Made by a program: the position numbers and the translations under genes
Notes under the pieces: model-generated
Told to the model about the DNA's origin: nothing
What the model saw: only the letters and a program-made list of their open reading frames with translations
The model's database searches: none
Source of the DNA: an uncultured Coriobacteriia bacterium
Lineage (GTDB): Bacteria; Actinomycetota; Coriobacteriia; Coriobacteriales; QAMH01
Direction: 5' to 3'
Assembly (NCBI GenBank): GCA_949879855.1
Contig: CATLBX010000005.1
Span: 1 to 35,640, forward strand
Length of the DNA: 35,640 bases
Shown: piece by piece, positions 8,466 through 17,830 of the stretch
How the letters are laid out: each line of letters starts with the position of its first letter
How positions within the stretch are numbered: the stretch's first letter is position 1

Positions 8466-8498
8466 AATGAGACAAATACCCTGTGTATTTGTCTCATT
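8466..8498. repeat. 33-bp inverted repeat copy 2 (perfect arms)
   Basis: AATGAGACAAATAC-CCTGT-GTATTTGTCTCATT; overlaps the stop codon of the 8494-9666 CDS. Confidence 0.9.
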
Positions 8499-9666
8499 TG
8501 TTCTCGTCGGTCTCCACCTCGACGTCGACTTCGACGACCTCGGTGACCTCGGGAGCCTCGGCGGGCGCTTCCGGCTCGGCTGCGGGAAGCTCGGGCTCGG
8601 CATCAAGTGCCTCGGCGACATCGACCGGGTTGAGCGCAGGGGGTACCTCGACCGGGACCTCGGGTGCAACTGCCTGCGGCGCGGCGGCGCTCACCGGCTC
8701 GCCCGCGGGAGGCGCGGGCATGTCGCCGGACTGGGCGGGCGCATGCGGCGGGCGCGGCGCATCGGGCTGGGCGCCTGCGACCTCGAAAGGCAGCGGGTCG
8801 TCCTTCGTGCCCCATGCGGCCACGTCGAACTGGCGCGTCCAATAGCCGACGGCCCTGGCGAGCAGCAACTCGACGAAAGTGGAGTAGACGTTCCAGACGT
8901 AGCAGAACACGAGAAACACCGGCAGCATCGTCATGACGAGCGTCACGAGGTAGCCGACCATCGCGGAATCGGAATAGGCACCGCCGTTTGCCATGAGCAG
9001 AAGCGGCGTGATCGTCGCACCGAGCACGATCGCGATGATGATGAACAGGATGAAGCTGACGATGATGGCGCCAACGACTTGGAAGAGGATCACCATGCCG
9101 AAGATGCGCATGATGCCACCGAAGTCCTGCTTGATCATGGTCCAGATCTTGCCAAGCTGCAGGCCCGCGCCCAGACGATCGTACATGGTCATGCGGATGG
9201 TGCCCACCCAGCCAATCACGCAGGCGAAGACGGCCAACACGATACCGGCGACGTTGACGACCCAGCCGAGGGCGGCAAAGCCGAAGTTGCCCGGCGTGAC
9301 CACCATGTAGCGGCCCGTCGCCGTGTATATGCCGGTCTCGGCGCCCATGGCACTGAGCCAACTGCCAATGGACATGACGATACCGGGGATGATCGCTATG
9401 ACGATAGCGATGACGAGCGCGAACCAACCCCAGCGCAGCATCTTGCTACCCGGACGCCCGTAAATCTTCTTGGGCATGGGCGACTCGACACCCCAGGCGG
9501 CCTTGTGCGCCCACTCCCAGGCGTAGCCATATGCGGTCATCTGACCGAAGATGGGGATGAACATGATGAGACCGAGCAGGCAAATCTTGCCGAACCAGCC
9601 CTTCGTCCCCTTGATATCACCAAAGCTCGTGCGGAAGTACTTCCCGCTGTAGTTGGTCTTGTCCAT
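8494..9666 (-). CDS. DUF4013-like integral membrane protein with acidic Pro/Ala-rich C-terminal tail
   Basis: Multiple TM segments after a YFRTSFGDIKGTKGWFGKICLLGLIMFIPIFGQM start; tail PAAEPEAPAEAPEVTEVVEVDVEVETDENK. Confidence 0.7.
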   Translation of the reverse strand: MDKTNYSGKYFRTSFGDIKGTKGWFGKICLLGLIMFIPIFGQMTAYGYAWEWAHKAAWGVESPMPKKIYGRPGSKMLRWGWFALVIAIVIAIIPGIVMSIGSWLSAMGAETGIYTATGRYMVVTPGNFGFAALGWVVNVAGIVLAVFACVIGWVGTIRMTMYDRLGAGLQLGKIWTMIKQDFGGIMRIFGMVILFQVVGAIIVSFILFIIIAIVLGATITPLLLMANGGAYSDSAMVGYLVTLVMTMLPVFLVFCYVWNVYSTFVELLLARAVGYWTRQFDVAAWGTKDDPLPFEVAGAQPDAPRPPHAPAQSGDMPAPPAGEPVSAAAPQAVAPEVPVEVPPALNPVDVAEALDAEPELPAAEPEAPAEAPEVTEVVEVDVEVETDENK

Positions 9667-9687
9667 GACTCTCCTCCGATTAAGCGA

Positions 9688-10446
9688 CTATGAGATTAGT
9701 CTTCGTTCCATAGTATCATGTGCGGCCTCTTCCAGCGCATCATCAAGCGGCTGAAGTTTCGCGCCGGGATAGCGGCGCTGCAGCGCGAGCTCGATGAGCG
9801 TATCTGCCACGCATGGGTTCTTGGGCAGCAGCGGCCCGTGACTATAGGTCGCGATGACGTTGCGATAGCGCAGGCCCTCGGTGCCGTCATCGCCGTTGTT
9901 TCCATAGCCCTTCACGACCGTGCCCAACGCCTGCGCCCCCTCGCGCAGATGCGTGCGACCTGCGTGGTTCTCGAAACCGACGACCGTGGGCGCCCCCTCG
10001 ATGGCGTCGGCCTCGAAGACGATGTTGCCGATGAGACGCGTGTCGCCCGCCTCGGTGTACATGGGCAGCGCGCCGATGTACGCGGACTCGTGTCCTTCGT
10101 GGTCGACGTAGTACTCGCCGAGAATCTGGTACCCACCGCAGATGGCGAGCACGGGAACGTCCCTCTCGATGGCCTGCTGCAAACGCGTCGCCTTGGAACC
10201 CGTGACGCCGACGCCCAGGTCCGCCAGCAGCGTACGCTGGTCGAAGTCCTGACCGCCGCCGATGAAGAAGAGGTCAATGTCCTCGAAATCCACGTCCTGG
10301 CCGGCACCCAGATCGACCACCCGCGCGTCGATGCCGCGCCACTCGCAGCGCTTGGCGAGCGCGATGGTGTTGCCGCGATCGCCGTAGAGGTTGAGAAGGT
10401 CCGGGTAGAGATGCCCGATCGTGATTTGCATGGACTCGTCAGCCAT
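9688..10446 (-). CDS. gatD: Lipid II isoglutaminyl synthase, glutamine amidotransferase subunit GatD
   Basis: ITIGHLYPDLLNLYGDRGNTIAL...FFIGGGQDFDQ...ILAICGGYQILG-type GATase motif (VLAICGGYQILGEYY). Confidence 0.92.
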   Translation of the reverse strand: MADESMQITIGHLYPDLLNLYGDRGNTIALAKRCEWRGIDARVVDLGAGQDVDFEDIDLFFIGGGQDFDQRTLLADLGVGVTGSKATRLQQAIERDVPVLAICGGYQILGEYYVDHEGHESAYIGALPMYTEAGDTRLIGNIVFEADAIEGAPTVVGFENHAGRTHLREGAQALGTVVKGYGNNGDDGTEGLRYRNVIATYSHGPLLPKNPCVADTLIELALQRRYPGAKLQPLDDALEEAAHDTMERRLIS

Positions 10447-10449
10447 CGT

Positions 10450-11804
10450 CTAGCCCTCCCAGAATCCCGCGAGGCCCAGGACGCTTGCCGCCTTCGCGCG
10501 AAAGCCGAGCATCGCCGAATAGTTGGCGACAACGGTCACGGCATGGTCCATGCGCCCGAGCTCCTCGATGAGCTCGCCATAATCATGCCGGAGGCAGGCA
10601 TGCCGGCGTACTTGAGACGCAGCGCCATGTCCTCGGCACGCTCGCCGCTGCAAATCGCTGCGCTCTTATGCGCGCAAATCGCCTCCCAGCCGGCGTCGTA
10701 AATCCACGAGACGTCCGTGCCGTCACATTCCTGGTCGTTGAGTATGCACACGAGGCCCATGTCCTCGTCGGTCTCGTTGAGCAGCAGGTTGATGATCTGG
10801 TTGCAGCCCGCTGGATTCTTCATGAGCATGAGGCGCACCTTGGTGCCGTTCACGTCGAGTACCTCGGAACGGCCGAAGCCGTGCTTGAACTTGCCGAGCG
10901 CCTCGAAGGCCCGCTCCTTCGTGAAGCCAAAGGCCAGAAGGCCGGCGACGACACATGCGCAATTGTAAATATCATAGCTCGCGGGCACGTCGACCGGCAC
11001 AACCGAGCTCACGCCATCGACGCTCATCTCGAGTACGCAGCTGTCGCTGTGCCGCTCGACGATGCGCTCGACCGCGACGAAGGGCACCGGACGGGCATAA
11101 CCGCAGGCGGGGCAGCGAAAACCACCCAGATGCGCAAACGTGACGTAGTCGTAGGCGTACTCGGTGCCGCACTTGATGCAGTGCGTCGCATCAGAGAGGT
11201 CGGCCACGCGCTCGGGATAGATTTCGCAGCTCACGCCATAGAAGATGACGTCGTTGTCGACCTTGCCAGCAATCGAAGCGACCATGGAATCGTCCGCGTT
11301 GAGGCATAACGTCGCATGCGGGGAATTCGTCACGCCCGCCATGATGTTCTCGAGTGTGTGCGTGACCTCGCCATAGCGGTCGAGCTGGTCGCGAAAGACG
11401 TTGGTGACGACGAGCACGTCGGGGTCGAGCTGCTTGCACACGCGGCGCAGCGCGCCCTCGTCGCACTCGATGGCGGCGAGCTTGTAGCGCGGCTTGCCGG
11501 TGATGCTCGAACGAATCGCGAACTCGGTCGTGATGCCCTGGATGAGGTTCGCGCCGCTACGGTTGTAGAAGGCCTGCTCGCCCATGTTCTCGAGCGCCTG
11601 GGCGACGATGTGCGTGGAGGTCGTCTTGCCGTTGGTGCCCGTGATGACGATGGTGCGTACGCCCCGGCCGAGCTGACGTAGGTATTCGGGATCGATCTTG
11701 AGGGCGAGCTTGCCGGGCAGCGAGGTGCCACCGCGTCCGAGCAGACGCAGCGCATGATACGTCGCCTTGCAGACGAGCGCCGCGCAAACCGTCCTCACGC
11801 CCAT
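10450..11804 (-). CDS. murT: Lipid II isoglutaminyl synthase, Mur ligase subunit MurT, with apparent frameshift near 10580-10605
   Basis: VITGTNGKTTSTHIVAQ, CIKCGTEY...CPACGY zinc ribbon, SGERAEDMALRLKYAGMP; the expected C-terminus (DYGELIEELGRMDHAVTVVANYSAMLGFR) continues in another frame to a stop at 10450. Confidence 0.88.
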
Positions 11805-11807
11805 GGG

Positions 11808-12257
11808 CTAGTCCTCGTCCGCCGCGTTTTCGGCCATGTTCGCGGCACGTTTGAGAAGGCTCGCGATGCGCTCGGTATAGACGGGATCCTCGATGCCGGC
11901 AAGGGCAACGTCCACGGTGGGCGCCGCATCCCAGAGCTGTTCGAGACGATAGTAGTCGCGCGGACCGGGCTGGAAGATGTGGACGACGATGGAGCCGTAG
12001 TCCATGAGCACCCATTCGCTCTCGTCGAGGCCCTCGATGCTCGCCGGCTTGATGCCGAACTCCTTGAAGAGCTGCTCTTCGACCTCCTCGGCAATCGCGT
12101 CGACGCGACGGTTGTTGGCAGCCGTGCAGATGACGAAGTAGTCGGTGACGTTGAGCAGGTCGGACACGTCCTGAATGACGATGTCGCTTCCCTTCTTCTC
12201 GTCAATGGCGCGCGCGGCAACGAGTGCCTGCTCCTTGAATGCGCTGTGCTCGGTCAA
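11808..12257 (-). CDS. rsfS: Ribosome silencing factor
   Basis: DIVIQDVSDLLNVTDYFVICTAANNRRVDAIAEEVEE...EWVLMDYGSIVVHIF. Confidence 0.95.
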   Translation of the reverse strand: MTEHSAFKEQALVAARAIDEKKGSDIVIQDVSDLLNVTDYFVICTAANNRRVDAIAEEVEEQLFKEFGIKPASIEGLDESEWVLMDYGSIVVHIFQPGPRDYYRLEQLWDAAPTVDVALAGIEDPVYTERIASLLKRAANMAENAADED

Positions 12258-12310
12258 CGTGCCCCCTTATGGATATGCAAGCGTGCTTGCGTCAATGATA
12301 GCGAATTGTA

Positions 12311-12946
12311 TTACAAGACGACGTCCGGGTCGCCCTGGCGTGACTTGTCGATGGGATGATGGCGTTCGACCAGGCCGTTCCAGATCTCGAGCGCCACCGG
12401 ATCGATGAAGCGCTTCCGGTCGATGAGCGAGCGCATGGTGGCGGCGTAGGCCTCGAAGTAGAGCTCGTCGAGATCGACCTTGCCCGCCATCTCGCGCAAG
12501 CGCTTGACCTCGGGTCGGCCCTTCGACTTGCGCAACGGCTCGATCATGTCGGCAACGAAGATGATGATGTCCAGGTCACTCATGTCGAGCGCCCCGAGCG
12601 TGTGGTTGTTGATTGCGCTGATGACGTCATCGTCAAGCTCGGGAAACTCGCGTTTGACGGCCGCCGCTCCGGTAAAGGAGTGAAGCACCGGATAGAGGTA
12701 CTCGATGTGATCGGGACGTGCGATGCCCAGCTCGTCGAGGCGCGCCGGCAACTCGTCGTCGGTCAACAGCTTGTCCCAGTCATGCAAAAGACCGGCGATG
12801 CGGGCATCGTACTCGCTTGCCCCGTACATTCGCGCAAGCTTGGCCGCGTACTCGGATACCGAGTGCACATGATCGAGGCGCTTGCCCGACAGGCGCTTGT
12901 CCACCGCCTTGGTCACGCGCTTGAGCAGTTTCTTGTCTTCCTTCAC
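12311..12946 (-). CDS. yqeK: YqeK-like HD-domain phosphohydrolase
   Basis: LDHVHSVSEYAAKLA...AGLLHDWDK...NNHTLG; GTG start with GAGAGGG upstream. Confidence 0.88.
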   Translation of the reverse strand: MKEDKKLLKRVTKAVDKRLSGKRLDHVHSVSEYAAKLARMYGASEYDARIAGLLHDWDKLLTDDELPARLDELGIARPDHIEYLYPVLHSFTGAAAVKREFPELDDDVISAINNHTLGALDMSDLDIIIFVADMIEPLRKSKGRPEVKRLREMAGKVDLDELYFEAYAATMRSLIDRKRFIDPVALEIWNGLVERHHPIDKSRQGDPDVVL

Positions 12947-12966
12947 GCTCGTAAACCCTCTCTCTC

Positions 12967-12998
12967 GATGCGTCAGGAGGTCAGGCACCTGACGCATC
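12967..12998. repeat. Nested palindrome (GTCAGG/CCTGAC type)
   Basis: GATGCGTCAGG-AGGTCAGGCA-CCTGACGCATC with an inner GTCAGG-CA-CCTGAC; overlaps the 3' end of nadD. Confidence 0.8.
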
Positions 12999-13595
12999 TT
13001 GGTACAGGCCCGCCTGGTCAATATGCGCCATGACGGATGCAGGAATCATATCGCTCACGTCCCGGCCTTGCGCGATGCGCTCGCGCAGTTGGGTCGAGGA
13101 CACATCGACCTGGGGAACGTCGAGATAGACGACATCGAAGTCGAGGGGACTTGCGGCAAGTGCCTCGCGCACCTGTCGCGTGGACTGGCCCGGCCGCTTT
13201 GCCACGACGACCGTGCACAGGCGCGCGACATCCTCGGCACGCTTCCATCCCGGCAAGGTAAGGGCCGAGTCGGTGCCCATGATGAAGAAGAGCTGCGCGC
13301 CCTCATGGCAACGCGTCAGCTCCTCGAGCGTATCGGCCGTATAGGTGACACCCGGCCGTTCGACCTCACGCAAATCGAGCTGGAAGAGCGGTTCGCCTTC
13401 AATCGCGAGCGCGACCATATGCGCGCGTTCGGACGCGGGGGCGATCTTCAGTCCCTGCTTGAAGTTGGGGTTGCCCGTGGGAATGAAGAGCACGCGGTCG
13501 AGGTCGAGTTGCTTCGCGACGCTTGCCGCCACGGCAAGGTGCCCGTTGTGCACGGGATCGAAGGTCCCGCCCATGATGCCTATGCGTTCGCGCAC
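12981..13595 (-). CDS. nadD: Nicotinate-nucleotide adenylyltransferase
   Basis: IGIMGGTFDPVHNGHLAVA...LFIPTGNPNFK...DVSSTQLRERI. Confidence 0.95.
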   Translation of the reverse strand: MRERIGIMGGTFDPVHNGHLAVAASVAKQLDLDRVLFIPTGNPNFKQGLKIAPASERAHMVALAIEGEPLFQLDLREVERPGVTYTADTLEELTRCHEGAQLFFIMGTDSALTLPGWKRAEDVARLCTVVVAKRPGQSTRQVREALAASPLDFDVVYLDVPQVDVSSTQLRERIAQGRDVSDMIPASVMAHIDQAGLYQDASGA

Positions 13596-13598
13596 GCC

Positions 13599-14858
13599 CT
13601 AGCCTCGAATCTGCCCTTCGCCGCTCACAAGGTACTTGACCGACGTGAGGGCGGTCGCCCCCATGGGGCCGCGGGCATGCAGCTTCTGGGTGCTGATGCC
13701 AATCTCGGCACCCAGGCCGAATTCACCGCCGTCGGTAAAGCGCGTCGAGGCGTTGGCGTAGACGACCGACGCATCGACCTCGCGCTGGAACCAGTCGACG
13801 GCACTCACGTCCTGCGAGATGATGCTCTCGGAATGTCCCGTGCCATAGGTGTTGATATGTGCAATCGCCTCATTGACACCGGTGACGCACTTGACGCTAA
13901 TCTCCATGTCGAGATATTCGGTGCCCCAATCGTCTTCGGTCGCCGCAACGACCTCGATGCCGTGCGCCGAGGCGATGGCGGCGGCAGGTGCGTCGGCGTG
14001 GATGGTCACGCCCGCACGGGCCAGCGCCATAAGCAGCGTGGGCAGGAAGGTCTCGGCGACCTCCTCGTCGATGAGCACGCTTTCGCAGGCGTTGCAGACG
14101 CCGGGACGCTGGGTCTTCGCGTTCATGATGATGGGTTCCACGTAGGCCGGATTGGCCTGCGCGTGGATGTAGACATGGCAGTTGCCCGTCCCCGTCTCGA
14201 TGACGGGCACGGTCGCGTTCTTCACGCAATGCTGGATGAGCCCCGCACCACCGCGGGGAATGAGGACGTCGACAAGGCCGGCGAGGTTCATGAGCTCGTC
14301 GGTCGCCTCGCGGCTCGGGTCCTCGATGCTCTGGATGCAGTCGACGGGCAGGCCGGCATCGGCCGCCGCCTGGGCGAGCACCTGCGAGATGGCAAGGCAG
14401 GAGCGCTGCGCGAGGCTTCCGCCGCGCAGGATGCAGGCGTTGCCCGTCTTGATGCACAGGCCCGCGGCGTCTGCGGTGACGTTGGGACGCGCTTCGTAGA
14501 TCATCGCGACGACACCGAGCGGCACGCGGTACTTGATCATGCGCAGCCCGTTGTAGAGCTCGCTTCCCTCGAGGACTTCGCCAAGGACCTCGGGCTGTGC
14601 CGCCACCTGGCGTAGGCCGTCGGCAATATCGTCGATGCGTTCACGGGAAAGCATGAGGCGGTCGAGCAGCGGAGCGGGCGTGCCCTTCTCGCGAGCAGCG
14701 GCCATGTCGGCCTCGTTAGCCGCGAGTATGCGTGATGCGTTCGCGATGAGTGCATCGGCCATTCCGTTGAGCGCGTCACAGCGCCGTTGCGAACTCGTCT
14801 GCGCCAGCTCGCGTGATGCGATGCGCGCCTTCGTTGCCTTGTCCCGTGCCTCGCCCAT
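13599..14858 (-). CDS. proA: Gamma-glutamyl phosphate reductase
   Basis: RVPLGVVAMIYEARPNVTADAAGLCIKTGNACILRGG; NACESVLID; GPMGATALTSVKYLVSGEGQIRG. Confidence 0.97.
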   Translation of the reverse strand: MGEARDKATKARIASRELAQTSSQRRCDALNGMADALIANASRILAANEADMAAAREKGTPAPLLDRLMLSRERIDDIADGLRQVAAQPEVLGEVLEGSELYNGLRMIKYRVPLGVVAMIYEARPNVTADAAGLCIKTGNACILRGGSLAQRSCLAISQVLAQAAADAGLPVDCIQSIEDPSREATDELMNLAGLVDVLIPRGGAGLIQHCVKNATVPVIETGTGNCHVYIHAQANPAYVEPIIMNAKTQRPGVCNACESVLIDEEVAETFLPTLLMALARAGVTIHADAPAAAIASAHGIEVVAATEDDWGTEYLDMEISVKCVTGVNEAIAHINTYGTGHSESIISQDVSAVDWFQREVDASVVYANASTRFTDGGEFGLGAEIGISTQKLHARGPMGATALTSVKYLVSGEGQIRG

Positions 14859-14914
14859 GGGTCATGCCTTCCTTCTCCTACGTGCGTTTGCGTTTCAGCC
14901 ATTATACGGGAGCA

Positions 14915-15841
14915 TCAGCCCTCGTCCTCGTCAATCATCGCCGCGATGCGTCGCATGCGGTGGTACACCGCACTCTTGGACAACGGTGGGTCGGCGAGCT
15001 CGCCCAGTTCCTTGACCGAGGCGTCCGGATGCTTGATGCGCAGCAAGGCGACCTCGCGCAGAGACGGGGGAATCGCCTCGATGCCCCTCTGGCCGATGAC
15101 GCGCCGTATGCACTCGATCTGCCGCATCGAGGCCTTGGTCGCCTTGACCTGGTTGGCTATCTCGGCGTTCACCCGGCGGTTCGTGTCGTTTCTCACCGAC
15201 TTGATGACCCGCGCGTTCTCGATGGCAAGGGCGCCCTGATGGGCACCCACGAACGCGAGGAAGGCGATGATCTGCTCGATGCCCTTGATGTAGATCGCGT
15301 ACATGTTGTGACGGCGTATGTAACGGGCCCGGATGCCATGGGCGTTCATGAGCTCGAGGCAGGAGGCGATGAGCTCTTCGGACGGGCCGGCGAGCTCGAA
15401 GTGAAAGGCACCGCGCGGATCGGCGATGTAACCGCCGCCCAGAAAGGCGCCGCGAAGGTAGGCCCCGGCGCAACAGGCACTCTCCACGAGCTCGGGGCGT
15501 ATGCCACCCTCGAAGCCCGTGTCGCCCAGAATGCCCATGTCGCGCAGCGCATCGGTGAGGCCCATCTGCGGCGGCACGGTGATGAGGTAGTTATGCGTCT
15601 TGTGCAGGATGCTGCGGCGCACGGTGAGGTTGGTGGCGAGCTCGTAGACGCTGTGGAGCAAGCGAATGGCCGTACGCGCGACGCTTGCCGTCTCGGTTGC
15701 GAGCTCGAGACGCGGCCCCTCGCCGCTGATGGAGAGCGTGCCCTCGATGCGGATGAGGGCGGAGAGCTCGGCGCGGTCACACCGCGAGCACGTGGGCTCG
15801 ATACGGGACAGCTCGTCTTTCACCTCTGACGTGAATGACAC
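14915..15841 (-). CDS. whiA: DNA-binding/sporulation-type regulator WhiA
   Basis: MSFTSEVKDELSRI...CCAGAYLRGAFLGGGYIADPRGAFHFEL...C-terminal HTH. Confidence 0.96.
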   Translation of the reverse strand: MSFTSEVKDELSRIEPTCSRCDRAELSALIRIEGTLSISGEGPRLELATETASVARTAIRLLHSVYELATNLTVRRSILHKTHNYLITVPPQMGLTDALRDMGILGDTGFEGGIRPELVESACCAGAYLRGAFLGGGYIADPRGAFHFELAGPSEELIASCLELMNAHGIRARYIRRHNMYAIYIKGIEQIIAFLAFVGAHQGALAIENARVIKSVRNDTNRRVNAEIANQVKATKASMRQIECIRRVIGQRGIEAIPPSLREVALLRIKHPDASVKELGELADPPLSKSAVYHRMRRIAAMIDEDEG

Positions 15842-16857
15842 ACCGCCAGCACCTCCCGAAACGCCTTGGCGAGCTTCTCGCGGTCATGCCAAGTGGGCCG
15901 CACGGGATCGACCAGGTCGCGCACCATGGGCTGCACGCCGAGCTCCTTGACCTTGTGCACGAGCTCGTCGCTCGCCTCCACGTGGGCGAGTTTTCCCGTC
16001 CTGCGCCCCTTCGTGTACCGGCGCGCGTCCGAGTAGTCGGTGAGCGCGGGAAAGACGCCGCTTGCCATCGGGCTGGCCTCGGCATTGCGGTGGATGAGCG
16101 CGATGTCGAGCAGGCCGCGCATGCCATGGCGCGTGAGCGCGTCGACGTAGTCGTAGCAGTTCATGCCCCAGGTCTCACCTTGCATGTCGGCAAGGGAGCA
16201 GACGAAGAGCGTGCACGCGGGATCGTTCTCGCGGTCGTGCGCCTCGCGGATTGCCTCGACGACGCCGGGGACGAGCAGGTTGGGGATAATCGAGGTGAAC
16301 AGCGAACCCGGGCCGAGCACGATGAAGTTTGCCTCGCGGATGACCCGCAACGCCGAAGGGTACGCCTGGGCATCGGCCGGGTGCAGCGAGACGTAGCGCA
16401 TGGAGCAGTCCGCATCGCTGATGACGGCCTGGCCCTCGAGCTCGACGCCATCGTTGGTAAGGCCGTAGAGGCTCACGTCATGCAGGGTCGAGGGGTATAC
16501 GTGACCGCGCGCCTCGATAAGTCCCTCGCATACGCGTATGGCATCGGGAAAGGAATTGGTCTCGTCGGCGATGGCGGTGAGGATGAGGTTGCCGAGCGAA
16601 TGGTTGTCGAGATAGTCGAAACGGTGACGGAAGGCGCGTGCGAGAATGCCCTCGTAGTTGGCCGACATCGCGCTGATGCACTTGCGGATGTCGCCGGGCG
16701 GAATCACCCCGCCACGCTCGCGCAAGATGCCCGTCGAGCCCCCGTCATCGACCATGGCGACGACCGAGGAGACCTTGCAGCCCATGTCGAGCAGGGTGCG
16801 AATGGAGGCCGGCGCGCCCGTGCCGCCGCCTATGACAACAGCGTTCGTTCGATTCAT
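15820..16857 (-). CDS. yvcK: YvcK/CofD-like gluconeogenesis factor
   Basis: AVVIGGGTGAPASIRTLLDMGCKVSSVVAMVDDGGSTGILR...GPGSLFTSIIPNLLVPG; overlaps whiA start by 22 nt. Confidence 0.94.
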   Translation of the reverse strand: MNRTNAVVIGGGTGAPASIRTLLDMGCKVSSVVAMVDDGGSTGILRERGGVIPPGDIRKCISAMSANYEGILARAFRHRFDYLDNHSLGNLILTAIADETNSFPDAIRVCEGLIEARGHVYPSTLHDVSLYGLTNDGVELEGQAVISDADCSMRYVSLHPADAQAYPSALRVIREANFIVLGPGSLFTSIIPNLLVPGVVEAIREAHDRENDPACTLFVCSLADMQGETWGMNCYDYVDALTRHGMRGLLDIALIHRNAEASPMASGVFPALTDYSDARRYTKGRRTGKLAHVEASDELVHKVKELGVQPMVRDLVDPVRPTWHDREKLAKAFREVLAVCHSRQR

Positions 16858-16866
16858 GGAAGCCTC

Positions 16867-17784
16867 CTAGTTGACTTCGGCAAGGGCCAGGTCACGGTGG
16901 GTGGTGCTTGCGCGATAGCCCGCCTGGGAAAGGTGCTGGCCCGTCATGACCGCGAGCGCGACGCTGCGATGCTGGCCGCCCGTGCATCCCACGCCGATGG
17001 TGAGATACTGCTTGCCCTCTTTGATGTAGCCGGGGATGATCTCGTCGAGCAGGGCGTACCAACGCTCGAGGAAGCGCTTGGTCTCGGGCTGCCCAAGTAC
17101 GAACTCGGAGACCTCGCGGTCGAGGCCCGTCTTGGTGCGCAGGTCCTTGTCGTAGTAGGGGTTGGGCAGGAAGCGCACGTCGATGACGATGTCGGCATCG
17201 ATGGGAGCCCCGTGCTTGAAGCCGAAGGAATAGACCGAGATGTGCATCTCGTCGATGTCGTTTTCGGAGGCGAAGAGCGCGCGAATCTTCGCACGCGTAT
17301 CCTGCGGACGCGTCACGCTCGTGTCGAGCACGTAATCGGCCTGCTCCCGTGCCTCGTCAAGCAGCTCGCGCTCCTTGCGAATGCCGTCGAGCACGGACAT
17401 GTCACCTTCGCACAGTGGGTGACGGCGACGTGTGGCCTTGTAACGATTCAACAGTTGCTCATCTGCCGAATCGAGGAAGAGCACCTTGGTGGTGATGCCC
17501 ATCTCGTCGAGCTTGTCGAGTTCGCGGGCGAGCTCCGGGAAGAACTCCTGGGCGCGCAGGTCGCAGACGACGGCGAGCTTGCGCGAGGAGCCGACGTTGA
17601 GGCCGGCGAGGCTCACGAGGTTGAGCAGCAGCGAAGGCGGCAGGTTGTCGATGCAGAAATATCCAAGGTCCTCGAAGGTGTGCATGGCCTCGGTGCGGCC
17701 CGCGCCGGACATGCCCGTGATGACGATGAGATCGGGACCGAGCGTCGAGGGATCGAGCTCTTCGACGGCGTCTTGCTGAGTCAT
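16867..17784 (-). CDS. rapZ: RNase adapter RapZ (YvcJ)
   Basis: VITGMSGAGRTEAMHTFEDLGYFCIDNLPPSLL...GCTGGQHRSVALA; internal start MTQQDAVEEL rather than the ORF-track start. Confidence 0.95.
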   Translation of the reverse strand: MTQQDAVEELDPSTLGPDLIVITGMSGAGRTEAMHTFEDLGYFCIDNLPPSLLLNLVSLAGLNVGSSRKLAVVCDLRAQEFFPELARELDKLDEMGITTKVLFLDSADEQLLNRYKATRRRHPLCEGDMSVLDGIRKERELLDEAREQADYVLDTSVTRPQDTRAKIRALFASENDIDEMHISVYSFGFKHGAPIDADIVIDVRFLPNPYYDKDLRTKTGLDREVSEFVLGQPETKRFLERWYALLDEIIPGYIKEGKQYLTIGVGCTGGQHRSVALAVMTGQHLSQAGYRASTTHRDLALAEVN

Positions 17785-17830
17785 GAGACTCCCCCTTATC
17801 GGAATTGCAGGAACTCCCAGTATACCGCGC

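Noticed and set aside
10571-10620. Programmed -1 frameshift in murT
   Set aside because: No X XXY YYZ slippery heptamer seen near the switch; a small deletion or assembly error is simpler, so it is reported only as a frameshift.
12999-14615. 538-aa plus-strand ORF
   Set aside because: Antisense to nadD and proA, whose products are clearly recognisable.
15820-15841. Overlapping genes (whiA/yvcK 22 nt, uvrC/transferase 23 nt)
   Set aside because: Short operon overlaps are common and consistent with translational coupling; not unusual.
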